Assembly: GCF_004116725.1 (NCBI RefSeq)
Contig: NZ_PDKG01000001.1
Location: forward strand, 310,001 to 374,000
Direction: 5' to 3'
Origin: Arcobacter sp. CECT 8986
GTDB lineage: Bacteria > Campylobacterota > Campylobacteria > Campylobacterales > Arcobacteraceae
DNA: 64,000 bases
A program made the translations under genes and the position numbers. The notes below the pieces were generated by a model. That model made no database searches, was not told the DNA's origin, and was given only the letters and a program-made list of their open reading frames with translations. Below are positions 28,227 through 37,497 of the stretch, one piece after another (the stretch's first letter is position 1; every line of letters starts with the position of its first letter).

Positions 28227-29105
28227 TTGTCCAAAACAAATAAATATCTATTTATTATCACAATAATCACTATCTTTTCAATCTGTTTAGTTTTTTATAT
28301 CTTATCTACTTTAAATAGTAGTGACAAACAACTAGACAGATTGGAAAATGCACTTACAACTACAAAAAATCTAATCGAAGAACAAAAAAGATATACTCTA
28401 TCTTTATCAATTTTATTATCAAAAGATAAAGAGCTAATCAATAGTTTTATTAACAAAAATAGAAAACAGAGTTTTGATATAGTAAATACAAAAATAAAAA
28501 CACTTAAAGCTTTTCAAAATAGTAATTTTGAAGTACAAATTCATAACAAAGATTTATCAACATACCTTAGAAATTGGGATTTTAGTATCAAAGATATAAA
28601 ACTTGCTTCTTTTAGAGAAGGTTTAGTAAAAGTAAAAAATAGTAAAAAACCTCTTGTTTCTATCGAACTTGGCAAAAGACTAAATATTAAAGCAATTTCA
28701 CCAATTATTAAAAATGAAGAGTTTATTGGTTCTATTGAAACTATTGTTGATTTTAAATATATTTCACAATATTTAGAAAACAAAGGCTTTAAACTTTTTA
28801 TTTTATTAGATAAAAAGTATTTAAATATTGCAACAGATTTAAAACAAAATGAAAAACTAAAAGATTATCTTTTAGTAAATAAAGCAAATATTAGTGATTT
28901 AAAAGATTTAAATTTAGAAGATATGAAAGATTATGGATATATGTCAAATAGCAAATACTCTTTTGTCTATTTTTCTTATTATGATTTAAATAATAATCCT
29001 TTAGGATATATTCTTACAGCTATTGAAAATGAAGAACAAGTAAATTTAAATAACTCATTTGAATACAATATAATAAATAAAAATCAAAAGGTACAAATAA
29101 AATGA
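28227..29105 (+). CDS. stand-alone double-Cache sensor protein
   Basis: The 292-residue protein has a membrane segment (about 7-28) and then only a periplasmic dCache-type domain, with the signature DLSTYLRNW... SFREGL ... KKPLVSIELGK ... KAISPI ... FIGSIE. There is no kinase, HAMP or methyl-accepting part. The start is TTG at 28227 with AGAGGTGA upstream. It overlaps the response regulator by 4 bp and so is likely an accessory ligand sensor for the kinase two genes on. Confidence 0.85.
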   Translation: MSKTNKYLFIITIITIFSICLVFYILSTLNSSDKQLDRLENALTTTKNLIEEQKRYTLSLSILLSKDKELINSFINKNRKQSFDIVNTKIKTLKAFQNSNFEVQIHNKDLSTYLRNWDFSIKDIKLASFREGLVKVKNSKKPLVSIELGKRLNIKAISPIIKNEEFIGSIETIVDFKYISQYLENKGFKLFILLDKKYLNIATDLKQNEKLKDYLLVNKANISDLKDLNLEDMKDYGYMSNSKYSFVYFSYYDLNNNPLGYILTAIENEEQVNLNNSFEYNIINKNQKVQIK

Positions 29106-29767
29106 AGCTTTTATTATTAGAAGATGATTATGATTACAAAATATCAATAAAAGAGTACCTTGAATCACTTGATTATGAGATTGATGATTTTGATAATGGA
29201 GAAGATGCACTTCACGCAATTTATGAAAACAACTACCAAATATTGATTTTAGATATTAGAGTTCCAAAAATAAATGGATATGAACTTGTAAAGATAATAA
29301 GAGAAGATAATATCTCAACTCCAGTTATTTATATAACTTCTCTAACTGATATAAACAATCTTAGTTTAGGATATGAACTTGGATGCAATGATTATATAAA
29401 AAAGCCCTTTTCACCTAAAGAGTTAAAATATAGAATAGAACAACTAATCAAACTTTTTTATACAAAAGAGAATAACAAAAAAGTAGAACTACTTCCAAGT
29501 TTTTCTTATGATATTATAAAAAAACAGCTATTTAACCAAGAAAAAGAGATACTTTTAACAAAAAAAGAGAATGAAGTAATATTTACTTTAGTTTCAAATA
29601 AAAATAGTTTTGTAAGTATTGAAAATCTAAGAAGTGAAGTTTGGAATGATAAATATATTTGTGAAGCAGATATTAGAGTTTGTATAAAAAAAATAAGAGA
29701 TAAAACCTCAAAAGATTTTATAAAAAATCAAAGAGGAGTAGGATATAAAATTGATAGAAAAGAGTAA
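29102..29767 (+). CDS. OmpR/PhoB-type response regulator
   Basis: The 221-residue protein has an N-terminal receiver with an acidic pocket (EDD at 7-9), phospho-acceptor Asp51 in LILDIRVP and Lys in YIKKPF, and a C-terminal winged helix (RGVGYKID end). It overlaps the Cache gene by 4 bp and the kinase gene by 17 bp. The likely target is the cytochrome gene just downstream. Confidence 0.93.
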   Translation: MKLLLLEDDYDYKISIKEYLESLDYEIDDFDNGEDALHAIYENNYQILILDIRVPKINGYELVKIIREDNISTPVIYITSLTDINNLSLGYELGCNDYIKKPFSPKELKYRIEQLIKLFYTKENNKKVELLPSFSYDIIKKQLFNQEKEILLTKKENEVIFTLVSNKNSFVSIENLRSEVWNDKYICEADIRVCIKKIRDKTSKDFIKNQRGVGYKIDRKE

Positions 29768-30878
29768 AAATTTTATATTAAAAATATCACTATTTTATAC
29801 TTTGATATTTATTATATTTATAGCAATACCCACATATTTTTATACAAAACTTGAACTAAAAAGTTATATAAATGAACAAAATAGGCAAATAGCAGAGTAT
29901 GCCCAAAACTTCCAAAAACAGATTTATGATTTTTCATTATCTTCAAATAAAACTTTTAATTTTCCAAAATCTTTTAAATATGAGATTAGCTTATTATCAA
30001 AAAATAGAAAAATAATCTTTGAATCAAAATTACAAAAGAAAATGCAAAAAAATTTAAGCTATGAAATAACTCTATCAAAAAATAGACTTGATGCACAATA
30101 CTTAATAATAAACAAAGAGATTTCATATACTCAAATATATTTAAAGAGTCTAATTTTATGTTTATTTGTTGCATTATTTATGTTTATTTCCATCTATTTT
30201 TTAATCAAAGCTAGTATTGAGCCTTTTAAAAAAGCAAATGAGTATTTAGATGCTTTTTTCAATGATGCAATGCATGAATTAAAAACACCTTTAGGAATAA
30301 TTCAACTAAATTTAGAAATTTTAGATGAAAAACAACCAAAAACAAAAGAGATATGTCGTAGTGTAAATGCAGTAAAAAATCTATTTTTAGTGTATGAAGA
30401 TATAGAGTATCTAATAAAACAAAAAAGTGTAAAATACAATAAAGAAGAAATAGACTTTTCAAACTTCTTAAATCAAAGGTTAGATCAATTTGATAGTTTA
30501 TTAAACCCTAAAAACTTAATGTTTAATCTAAATATAGAAGATAATTTATCTTTATTTATAAATAGAACACATCTACAAAGAGTTATAGATAATACTCTTT
30601 CAAATGCAATAAAATACTCATTTAAAGATACAAAAATATCTGTAAATTTATCTTTGGATACACAACAAAATATAGTTTTTAGTGTACATAACTTCTCAAA
30701 TAAAATAGAAAATAAAAAAACAATATTTGATAGATACTATAAAGAGAATCACATAAAAGGTGGATTTGGAATAGGTTTAAATATTGTAAAAAATATCTGC
30801 AATTATAATAATATCAAGATTGAAGTAGACTCAAATAGTGAAACTGGAACTACATTTAAATATACTTTCTTAAAATAG
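29751..30878 (+). CDS. sensor histidine kinase
   Basis: The 375-residue protein has membrane segments at about 10-31 and 133-153, a short periplasmic loop, H-box His175 in FFNDAMHELKTPLG, N-box DNTLSNAIKYS and the G-box GGFGIGLNIVK. The start is TTG at 29751 with AGGA 7 bp upstream. Its own sensor loop is small, which fits help from the separate Cache protein. Confidence 0.92.
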   Translation: MIEKSKNFILKISLFYTLIFIIFIAIPTYFYTKLELKSYINEQNRQIAEYAQNFQKQIYDFSLSSNKTFNFPKSFKYEISLLSKNRKIIFESKLQKKMQKNLSYEITLSKNRLDAQYLIINKEISYTQIYLKSLILCLFVALFMFISIYFLIKASIEPFKKANEYLDAFFNDAMHELKTPLGIIQLNLEILDEKQPKTKEICRSVNAVKNLFLVYEDIEYLIKQKSVKYNKEEIDFSNFLNQRLDQFDSLLNPKNLMFNLNIEDNLSLFINRTHLQRVIDNTLSNAIKYSFKDTKISVNLSLDTQQNIVFSVHNFSNKIENKKTIFDRYYKENHIKGGFGIGLNIVKNICNYNNIKIEVDSNSETGTTFKYTFLK

Positions 30879-30958
30879 TCTTAATTAACAAGTTTAAAAA
30901 TAAACACAAAATTTACTTTCATTTTATATAATAATTCCAAAGAACAAGGAGTTAAAAA

Positions 30959-31885
30959 ATGAGACTATTACTTTCTACACTAGCAGTTTCATCAATGTTA
31001 TTTGCAGCTGATATTCCACTACCTACTAAATATCCAAGTGGTCAATTAGGTGAGATGGTTAAACTTGGTGAAGCAATAATGAATGAGACAGATACACATC
31101 CTTTAACAAAAGATTATGTAGGCAATAAACTAAAATGTAAAAGTTGTCACTTAATTGGAGATAGTGGAAAACCAGGAACAACAAAAACAATTGGAACATT
31201 TATAGGAACAGCAACATCTTTTCCTGCATTTTCAAAAAGAGAAAAAACTGTTCAAACACTACAAGATAGAATCAACAACTGTTTTATGAGAAGTATGAAT
31301 GGTGTAAGACCAATAGTTGATACAAAAGCATCAATTGCAATGGCAACTTATATTACTTGGCTTTCAACTGGTCATAAAATAAATATGAATGAAGACAGAC
31401 CATGTAGTCCACTTACAAGTGAAAAATGGACAGCAAAACAGAAAAAATTTGCAGCGATACAAAGAAAAGCAACACATAAAAACTATTTAGCTGGTAAAGA
31501 AATTTACCAAAACCAATGTGCTTCATGTCATGGTATGAATGGTGAAGGAATTGCTACATTTCCACCTTTATGGGGAAAAGATAAAGCAGGAAATTGGTTA
31601 AGTTACAATACAGGTGCTGGAATGAGTAAATTAAATAAAGCTCCAGCATGGATTCAAGAAAATATGCCTTTAGGTCAAGGTGGAACTTTAAGTGACCAAC
31701 AAGCAGCTGATGTAGCACTATTTGTTGATGCACAAGAAAGAGCAGATTTTGATTTGAAAAAAGGTTTACTACCTAAAGAAAAAATGGGTTATTATAATTC
31801 AAAAGTACATGAAGAAAAACATTCAGTAGAATCAAACTTCAAAGCTTTTGGTCTAGATTTACAAAAAATAAAAACAGGTAAATAA
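30959..31885 (+). CDS. tsdA: dihaem cytochrome c, TsdA-type thiosulfate dehydrogenase / tetrathionate reductase
   Basis: The 308-residue protein has a signal peptide (cut near LFAAD) and two haem c sites, CKSCH (60-64) and CASCH (187-191). The segment RINNCFMRSMNG has Cys108 at the place of the unusual haem-ligating Cys of TsdA. Also typical are FPPLWG, YNTGAGM and NMPLGQGG. TsdA interconverts thiosulfate and tetrathionate in the periplasm; the C. jejuni enzyme works mainly as a tetrathionate reductase. It sits 80 bp after the kinase gene and ends in a bidirectional hairpin. Confidence 0.88.
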   Translation: MRLLLSTLAVSSMLFAADIPLPTKYPSGQLGEMVKLGEAIMNETDTHPLTKDYVGNKLKCKSCHLIGDSGKPGTTKTIGTFIGTATSFPAFSKREKTVQTLQDRINNCFMRSMNGVRPIVDTKASIAMATYITWLSTGHKINMNEDRPCSPLTSEKWTAKQKKFAAIQRKATHKNYLAGKEIYQNQCASCHGMNGEGIATFPPLWGKDKAGNWLSYNTGAGMSKLNKAPAWIQENMPLGQGGTLSDQQAADVALFVDAQERADFDLKKGLLPKEKMGYYNSKVHEEKHSVESNFKAFGLDLQKIKTGK

Positions 31886-31902
31886 AATAAAATTTATTTA
31901 CC
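31877..31902. terminator. bidirectional terminator
   Basis: A perfect 10-bp stem (GGTAAATAAA, 31877-31886, with 31893-31902) lies between convergent tsdA and the esterase gene. Confidence 0.75.
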
Positions 31903-32451
31903 ATAGAAGAAATTTCTAATCTCTTCAATACATCCTTCAAAATTAGTAAAAGAGTGATTGCCACCCTCTTTTACTATACTTTTTGCATTTGGCAGTTTTT
32001 CTAAAGCCTCTTTATAATCTAAAACTTCATCACCTTTTTGTAATAAAACTAGAAAATTTTCTTGATTTTTTATAGTAGTAACTTCAAAGTTTTTTAAACT
32101 ATTTAGATGATTTTCATTGCACTCAAAAGTAGATAAATCATAGTAATTTGTAGCAGTTCCTACTTTACTTAGTGTCTTATATGGGTAAATAGCTGGATTT
32201 ATTAAAACAGCTTTTAAATTATATTTATTTGCTAAGTAAATACTATAAAATCCACCCAAAGAAGAACCCATAAGATATATATTTTCATTGTATTTTTTTA
32301 AAAGTAATATTAACTGTTCTAAAGTATCTATTGCTAAAGTTGGAACATTTGATAAAGAAGGTAGAATTATCTCATCTTTAAACTCTTCTCTTAAAATTGT
32401 AGCTTTTCCACCAAAACCACTACTTCCAAAACCATGAATATAAATTATCAT
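31894..32451 (-). CDS. YqiA/YcfP-family alpha/beta-hydrolase
   Basis: This 185-residue small esterase has an N-terminal IYIHGFGSSG loop, nucleophile motif GSSLGGFY, NPAIYPY, and a late GGNHSF giving the catalytic His. It matches the UPF0227 (YqiA) group of predicted esterases. It overlaps the upstream DMT transporter gene by 4 bp. Confidence 0.88.
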   Translation of the reverse strand: MIIYIHGFGSSGFGGKATILREEFKDEIILPSLSNVPTLAIDTLEQLILLLKKYNENIYLMGSSLGGFYSIYLANKYNLKAVLINPAIYPYKTLSKVGTATNYYDLSTFECNENHLNSLKNFEVTTIKNQENFLVLLQKGDEVLDYKEALEKLPNAKSIVKEGGNHSFTNFEGCIEEIRNFFYGK

Positions 32452-33356
32452 ACTTTGACCTTTTGTTTTATTTTTGTATCTTTTTGTATTAAAAAAGTAG
32501 CTATTGTTGATATAATAATCCCAGGAATTACTACTAATTCAATCGCTTTATTATCTAAAACTAGAAGCAATAGTGCAACTGCAACTGGATTTAAGTAAAT
32601 AAATGACATAACTTTACTAGGGCCTAAAACAACTGTACTTCTTTGATAAAAATATATAGTTAAAATTGTTGCACCAATAATTAAATAAAGCATATCATAT
32701 ATTAGTTTACCTTGAATTAAATTCCAATCTAAACTTTTATTGAAAATCAATAGCCCTATTCCCATCCAAATAGCTCCACCAATTAATGTACAAAAAACAA
32801 TTACAATAGGAATATCATCTTTTCTATGCAATAGCTTTAAACAAATAGAGTAAAAACACATAGATATTGAACCTAAAATAAATATATAATCACCGCTATT
32901 TAAAGAGAAGTTCATAAGTAAAGAAATATCAGCTTTAAATATAACCCAAATTGTTCCAATAAGACCAACAATATAAACAATAAGTTTTTTAAAACTTATA
33001 TGGTCTTTGAAAATAAAAAATGCCAAAATAGCTGTAATTAAAGGAACTAACGTATATAAAGTTGCCGTATTTAAAGCTGTTGTTGTTTTTAAAGCTTCAA
33101 ACATTCCCATAAAATATAAAGAGTAAAAAAGACTTATAATCATCGCTCTTGGAAGTGTAGATAATACTTTGTTTTTATATTTTGATTTACTTAAAATCAA
33201 TGGCAATAAAATCAATATAGCACCTATAAATCTAAGAAAAGTTAACGATATTGGATTTACTACTTTTGCTAAATCTATTGAGGCAATAAACGAACCAGCA
33301 ACTAAAAATGTTGCAAGTAAAACATATATATTTGCTTGTAATTTTGAAATATTCAA
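32448..33356 (-). CDS. EamA/DMT-family transporter
   Basis: The 302-residue protein has about ten membrane segments in two EamA repeats. The start is TTG at 33356 with AAAGGAC upstream. The substrate is unknown. It is cotranscribed with the YqiA-like esterase. Confidence 0.87.
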   Translation of the reverse strand: MNISKLQANIYVLLATFLVAGSFIASIDLAKVVNPISLTFLRFIGAILILLPLILSKSKYKNKVLSTLPRAMIISLFYSLYFMGMFEALKTTTALNTATLYTLVPLITAILAFFIFKDHISFKKLIVYIVGLIGTIWVIFKADISLLMNFSLNSGDYIFILGSISMCFYSICLKLLHRKDDIPIVIVFCTLIGGAIWMGIGLLIFNKSLDWNLIQGKLIYDMLYLIIGATILTIYFYQRSTVVLGPSKVMSFIYLNPVAVALLLLVLDNKAIELVVIPGIIISTIATFLIQKDTKIKQKVKV

Positions 33357-33437
33357 ACTCTCAGTCCTTTTAAATTTTTTGAAAGTTTATAGAATAAAAG
33401 ATTTTTTGTCATTTACATATGTTGAGAAAACAATATA

Positions 33438-33860
33438 TTAGTTATTATTATAATATATTGTTTGTTGTAGATTAAAAGTATTATCCATTTCTGTTTCTAA
33501 TTCATCAGCAAAATAGATTATATAGTTTCCACTCTCTTTAAAAATAGTATCTTTTACTTCTTGTGAATCTCTCCATGTGATACCTTTTAAATCTTTCATA
33601 TTTAATTCTAATACTTTTAAAGATTTAAATTTTTCTTGAGGAAAAAGTTGAATACCTTGAGATACATCTTGTAATATAAACCACTCATCTGATGGTGTTT
33701 TTATCGCAAAATTATTTGGCAGTACTTTTGGTAGATTTATTTTTAATATGTTATTTTTTAAAGCAGATTTGTCCACTTCTAATTCTTCTGAAGAAGAGTG
33801 AAGAAAAGAAAACCCAACAAAAACTATCACTAATAAGGCAATAAACTTAATTTTTTTCAT
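33438..33860 (-). CDS. small exported or membrane-anchored hypothetical protein
   Basis: I do not recognise this protein. It has 140 residues from the ATG at 33860, which has GGAA 6 bp upstream; an in-frame ATG at 33899 would add 13 residues without a site. An N-terminal hydrophobic segment (KIKFIALLVIVFVGFSFL) is a signal or anchor, followed by a soluble domain of about 110 residues with mixed strands. It is a single gene divergent from radA. Confidence 0.75.
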   Translation of the reverse strand: MKKIKFIALLVIVFVGFSFLHSSSEELEVDKSALKNNILKINLPKVLPNNFAIKTPSDEWFILQDVSQGIQLFPQEKFKSLKVLELNMKDLKGITWRDSQEVKDTIFKESGNYIIYFADELETEMDNTFNLQQTIYYNNN

Positions 33861-34071
33861 TTTTAATTCCGTAATAAAATAATCAAGCAACTTTAACATA
33901 AAATAGTTTTAATTTGCTACTAGATTGTCATCTTTTAATTATTAATATTCAAAATAATAATATTTATAACAATTTGAAATATTTTTAAATAATTTTTTAT
34001 AATTTAGATAAAATAATAAAAAGAAATTAAATTATTTTTCAATAGAATTCATTACTGTTTTAGGAGAATAA

Positions 34072-35421
34072 ATGGCAAAGAAAAAAAAGACTCTTTTTGA
34101 GTGCCAACATTGTGGAGAACAATCTACAAAATGGCTAGGTAAATGTCCAAACTGTGGAGGTTGGGATAGTTTCATAGAATTAAATCAAGAGCAACAAGAG
34201 ATAATAAAACAAACAGCTAAAGTAGTAAACACTACCTCAAAAGCTACACCAATAACACAAATACAACAAGATGACGTTTCTAGGTTTTCTTCAAATAATG
34301 ATGAATTTGATTTAGTTTTAGGTGGAGGAATTGTTCCTGGAAGTTTAACACTTATTGGTGGAAGTCCAGGAGTTGGGAAATCAACTCTACTTTTAAAAGT
34401 AGCTGGAAGTATTGCAAGTTCTGGTAAAAAAGTTTTATATGTATCTGGTGAAGAGAGTGCTGGACAAATTAAACTAAGAGCAAATAGACTTGAAGCAAAT
34501 AATGACAACTTATATCTTCTAAGTGAAATTAAACTAGAAGAAGTAATGGATGAACTATTAAGACAAGATTATGAAGTTTGTATTATTGACTCTATACAAA
34601 CTATATATTCAAGTAATTTAACTTCTGCTCCTGGTTCTGTATCTCAAGTAAGAGAGATAACTTTTGAGCTAATGAGAAAAGCAAAAGATAGTGAAATTGC
34701 TATGTTTATTATTGGGCATATTACAAAAGATGGAAGTATTGCAGGACCTAGAGTATTAGAACATATGGTTGATACAGTTTTATACTTTGAGGGAGAAGCT
34801 AGTAAAGAAATACGTATGCTAAGAGGTTTCAAAAATAGATTTGGTTCAACTTCTGAAATAGGTATATTTGAGATGACAAATGAAGGACTTGTAAGTGCAA
34901 AAGATATTGCATCTAAATTTTTCGATAAATCAAAACCACAAAGTGGTTCTGCTTTAACTGTATCTATGGAAGGAAGTCGTGCATTAATTTTAGAAGTTCA
35001 AGCATTAGTTACAGAAAGTACATACCCTAATCCTAAAAGAAGTGCGACAGGATTTGATGTAAATAGATTAAATATGCTTTTAGCACTACTTGAAAAGAAA
35101 ATTGATTTGCCTTTAAATCATTATGATGTATTTGTAAATATTAGTGGGGGAATTAGAATAAAAGAGAGTTCTGCTGATTTGGCAGTAATTGCTAGTATAA
35201 TCAGTTCTTTTAGAGACAGACCATTATCTAAAGAATCAGCATTTATCGGTGAAGTATCACTAACAGGTGAGATAAAAGATGTATATTCTCTTGATATGAG
35301 ATTAAAAGAAGCACAAGCACAAGGTATAAAAAAAGTAATTTGTGCACAAAAACCAAACATAAAACTAGACTTGAAAATATATCCAGTTGAAGAAGTTCCT
35401 AAAATGATAGAACTATTCTAA
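34072..35421 (+). CDS. radA: DNA repair protein RadA
   Basis: The 449-residue protein has a zinc finger (Cys11, Cys14, Cys25, Cys28), a RecA-like ATPase with GGSPGVGKSTL, the RadA-specific KNRFGS motif and a Lon-like C-terminal domain. It promotes branch migration in recombinational repair. It starts the run radA-ybeY-exchanger. Confidence 0.97.
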   Translation: MAKKKKTLFECQHCGEQSTKWLGKCPNCGGWDSFIELNQEQQEIIKQTAKVVNTTSKATPITQIQQDDVSRFSSNNDEFDLVLGGGIVPGSLTLIGGSPGVGKSTLLLKVAGSIASSGKKVLYVSGEESAGQIKLRANRLEANNDNLYLLSEIKLEEVMDELLRQDYEVCIIDSIQTIYSSNLTSAPGSVSQVREITFELMRKAKDSEIAMFIIGHITKDGSIAGPRVLEHMVDTVLYFEGEASKEIRMLRGFKNRFGSTSEIGIFEMTNEGLVSAKDIASKFFDKSKPQSGSALTVSMEGSRALILEVQALVTESTYPNPKRSATGFDVNRLNMLLALLEKKIDLPLNHYDVFVNISGGIRIKESSADLAVIASIISSFRDRPLSKESAFIGEVSLTGEIKDVYSLDMRLKEAQAQGIKKVICAQKPNIKLDLKIYPVEEVPKMIELF

Positions 35422-35473
35422 AACTATATTAAAGTTATTTAGGTAAGATTTCACAAAAAATTGGGGATTCTTG

Positions 35474-35893
35474 ATGATAGAACTAGACAATCAAGTAAAT
35501 TTAGATATTGACATTGCGCTAATTGAAGAGATATCTAATAGTTTAACATCTAAAGATATTGAGCTTATTATTACAAATAATGAGAGCATAAGAGAACTAA
35601 ATAAAGAACACAGAAACAAAGATAAAGCAACTGATGTTCTTAGTTTTCCTTTAGAGTTTGATATGCCAAATATGCCTTTAGGTTCAATTGTAATTTCAAA
35701 AGATTTTGTAGAAGATAAAGCAAAAGAGTATAACCACTCAATACAAAATGAATTTACACTTCTTTTTATACATGGATTGCTTCATCTACTTGGTTATGAC
35801 CATGAAGTTGATAATGGTGAGCATAGACAAAAAGAAGAAGAACTAATCACAACATATAAACTACCTGATAGCTTAATAATAAGGAACTCATAA
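35474..35893 (+). CDS. ybeY: endoribonuclease YbeY
   Basis: The protein has about 139 residues with the zinc site HGLLHLLGYDHEVDNGEH and TDVLSFPLEF. It is needed for 16S rRNA 3' maturation and ribosome quality control. I choose the ATG at 35474; a TTG at 35471 lies directly before it. GGGGAT is the likely binding site. Confidence 0.93.
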   Translation: MIELDNQVNLDIDIALIEEISNSLTSKDIELIITNNESIRELNKEHRNKDKATDVLSFPLEFDMPNMPLGSIVISKDFVEDKAKEYNHSIQNEFTLLFIHGLLHLLGYDHEVDNGEHRQKEEELITTYKLPDSLIIRNS

Positions 35894-36814
35894 ATGGATT
35901 TTGTAATATTTATAATATCAATGTCTGCTTTGATTTATGGTGCTGAATTTATTATTCAACAAAGTGAAAAAATTGCACTACACTACAATATATCTCATTT
36001 TGTAATTGGTGCAACTTTAGTTGCAGTTGGAACAAGTCTTCCAGAAATGGCAGTTTCTATGTCTGCTTCTATAAAAGGTAGTGGAGATATTGCAGTTGCA
36101 AATGTAATTGGTAGTACTATTTTTAATATTGCATTAGTTTTAGGATGTGTATTTTTAATAGCAAAAAAAGTAAATCCAACAAGAGATTTATTTGCAAAAG
36201 ATTCTGCTTGGTCACTTTTTCCTATTTTAATATTTATTTTAATGTCAATAGATGGAAAATTAAATGAAGTAGATGGTATTTTATTTCTATTTTTGATGGG
36301 TGGATATTTACTATTTTTAATAAACTCAAATCAAGTAGAAGAGATTGATGAAGAGCTTGCAAAAGAGAGATTTGCTTGGGGTAAAACACTACTTTTATTA
36401 GCTATTGGTTTTGTATTTGTTGTAGTTGGAGCTGATTTTGCAATTGATAGTGCTTCAAATATAGCAAGAACTTTTGGAGTTAGTGAATGGGTAATTGGAC
36501 TATTTCTTATCGCATTTGGTACAAGTTTACCTGAATTAACTATATCTATTAAATCAGCTATGAAAAATAATGCAGACTTAGCAATTGGGAACATTATAGG
36601 TTCAAATGTAGCTAACTTTACTATGGTTTTAGGAGTAAGTTCAATTATAAATGATTTAAAAGTTGATTTGAGTGCAAACTTCTTTGATATAGCAGCTGCA
36701 TTTATAGTTTCTTTAATGCTAGTATTTATAACTGCAAATAAACTTTATAATAAATCTGCTGGAATTGCTTTATTGGTGGTATTAGGATTAGTGATACAAA
36801 ATAGCTTAGCTTAA
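35894..36814 (+). CDS. CaCA-family sodium/calcium exchanger
   Basis: The 306-residue protein has about ten membrane segments and the two alpha-repeats of cation/Ca2+ exchangers: VAVGTSLPEMAVSMSAS with NVIGSTIFN, and IAFGTSLPELTISI with NIIGSNVANF. It starts directly at the ybeY stop and is similar to YrbG of E. coli. Confidence 0.92.
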   Translation: MDFVIFIISMSALIYGAEFIIQQSEKIALHYNISHFVIGATLVAVGTSLPEMAVSMSASIKGSGDIAVANVIGSTIFNIALVLGCVFLIAKKVNPTRDLFAKDSAWSLFPILIFILMSIDGKLNEVDGILFLFLMGGYLLFLINSNQVEEIDEELAKERFAWGKTLLLLAIGFVFVVVGADFAIDSASNIARTFGVSEWVIGLFLIAFGTSLPELTISIKSAMKNNADLAIGNIIGSNVANFTMVLGVSSIINDLKVDLSANFFDIAAAFIVSLMLVFITANKLYNKSAGIALLVVLGLVIQNSLA

Positions 36815-36823
36815 AAGGCTAAA

Positions 36824-37228
36824 CTATTTTGCGCAGTGTGGACAAAGTCCTGTAAAAACAACACTAGATTGTTTTATAGTATAATTTTTTAAAGTTGTCG
36901 CTTCTTCTACTAAAGATGAAACGTCTAATTCTAGATCTTCTATTCTCCCACAAGATGAACAAACTAAATGAGAATGCTCTTCTTTAACTAATTCATAAAC
37001 TGATTTTGAATTTGGTATTTTAACTTCATTTAAAAATACTTTTTCTATCATCGCATTAACGTTTTTATAAATTGTAGCTAGAGAAATAGATGGGAATTTA
37101 GCTAAAAGCTTTTTATACAAATCATCAATATTCATATGACCATTCATATATAACTCTTCAACTATTGCAACTCTTTGTGGTGTCACTTTTAAATTATACT
37201 CTTTTAACAAAGTTGTATAGTTCATCAT
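36824..37228 (-). CDS. perR: Fur-family regulator, PerR-like
   Basis: The 134-residue protein has a winged helix (KVTPQRVAIVEEL), a regulatory metal region HSHLVC and two CxxC zinc pairs (CSSCGR, CPHCAK). Divergence from a peroxide-scavenging desulforubrerythrin gene supports the peroxide sensor PerR over Fur. The symbol is inferred from this context. Confidence 0.85.
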   Translation of the reverse strand: MMNYTTLLKEYNLKVTPQRVAIVEELYMNGHMNIDDLYKKLLAKFPSISLATIYKNVNAMIEKVFLNEVKIPNSKSVYELVKEEHSHLVCSSCGRIEDLELDVSSLVEEATTLKNYTIKQSSVVFTGLCPHCAK

Positions 37229-37446
37229 ATTTATCTACCTTTCCTTTCGTGAAATAATACTATATATATCTTTTATTTTCCCACTTTTTTAATTATTCTA
37301 AGTTTATTTAAATAAAATAAAAAGTTTTCTAAGGATAAATAAGTATCAACGGAAAATAATTTTCCTTTAAGTTTCAATTTACTACAATTATCAAAAGAAA
37401 AAAATTATCCTTTAGTACAAGAGATTAAGTTTTAAGTTTTCTTGAA

Positions 37447-37461
37447 ATATAATCATTAAAA
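37447..37461 (+). promoter_or_regulatory. candidate Per box over the -10 element of the desulforubrerythrin gene
   Basis: ATATAATCATTAAAA matches 13 of 15 positions of the classical Per box TTATAATNATTATAA and includes a perfect TATAAT. In AT-rich DNA it may simply be the promoter -10. Confidence 0.4.
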
Positions 37462-37497
37462 GGTGATTTTCATCAAATATAAATAATAGGAACAATC

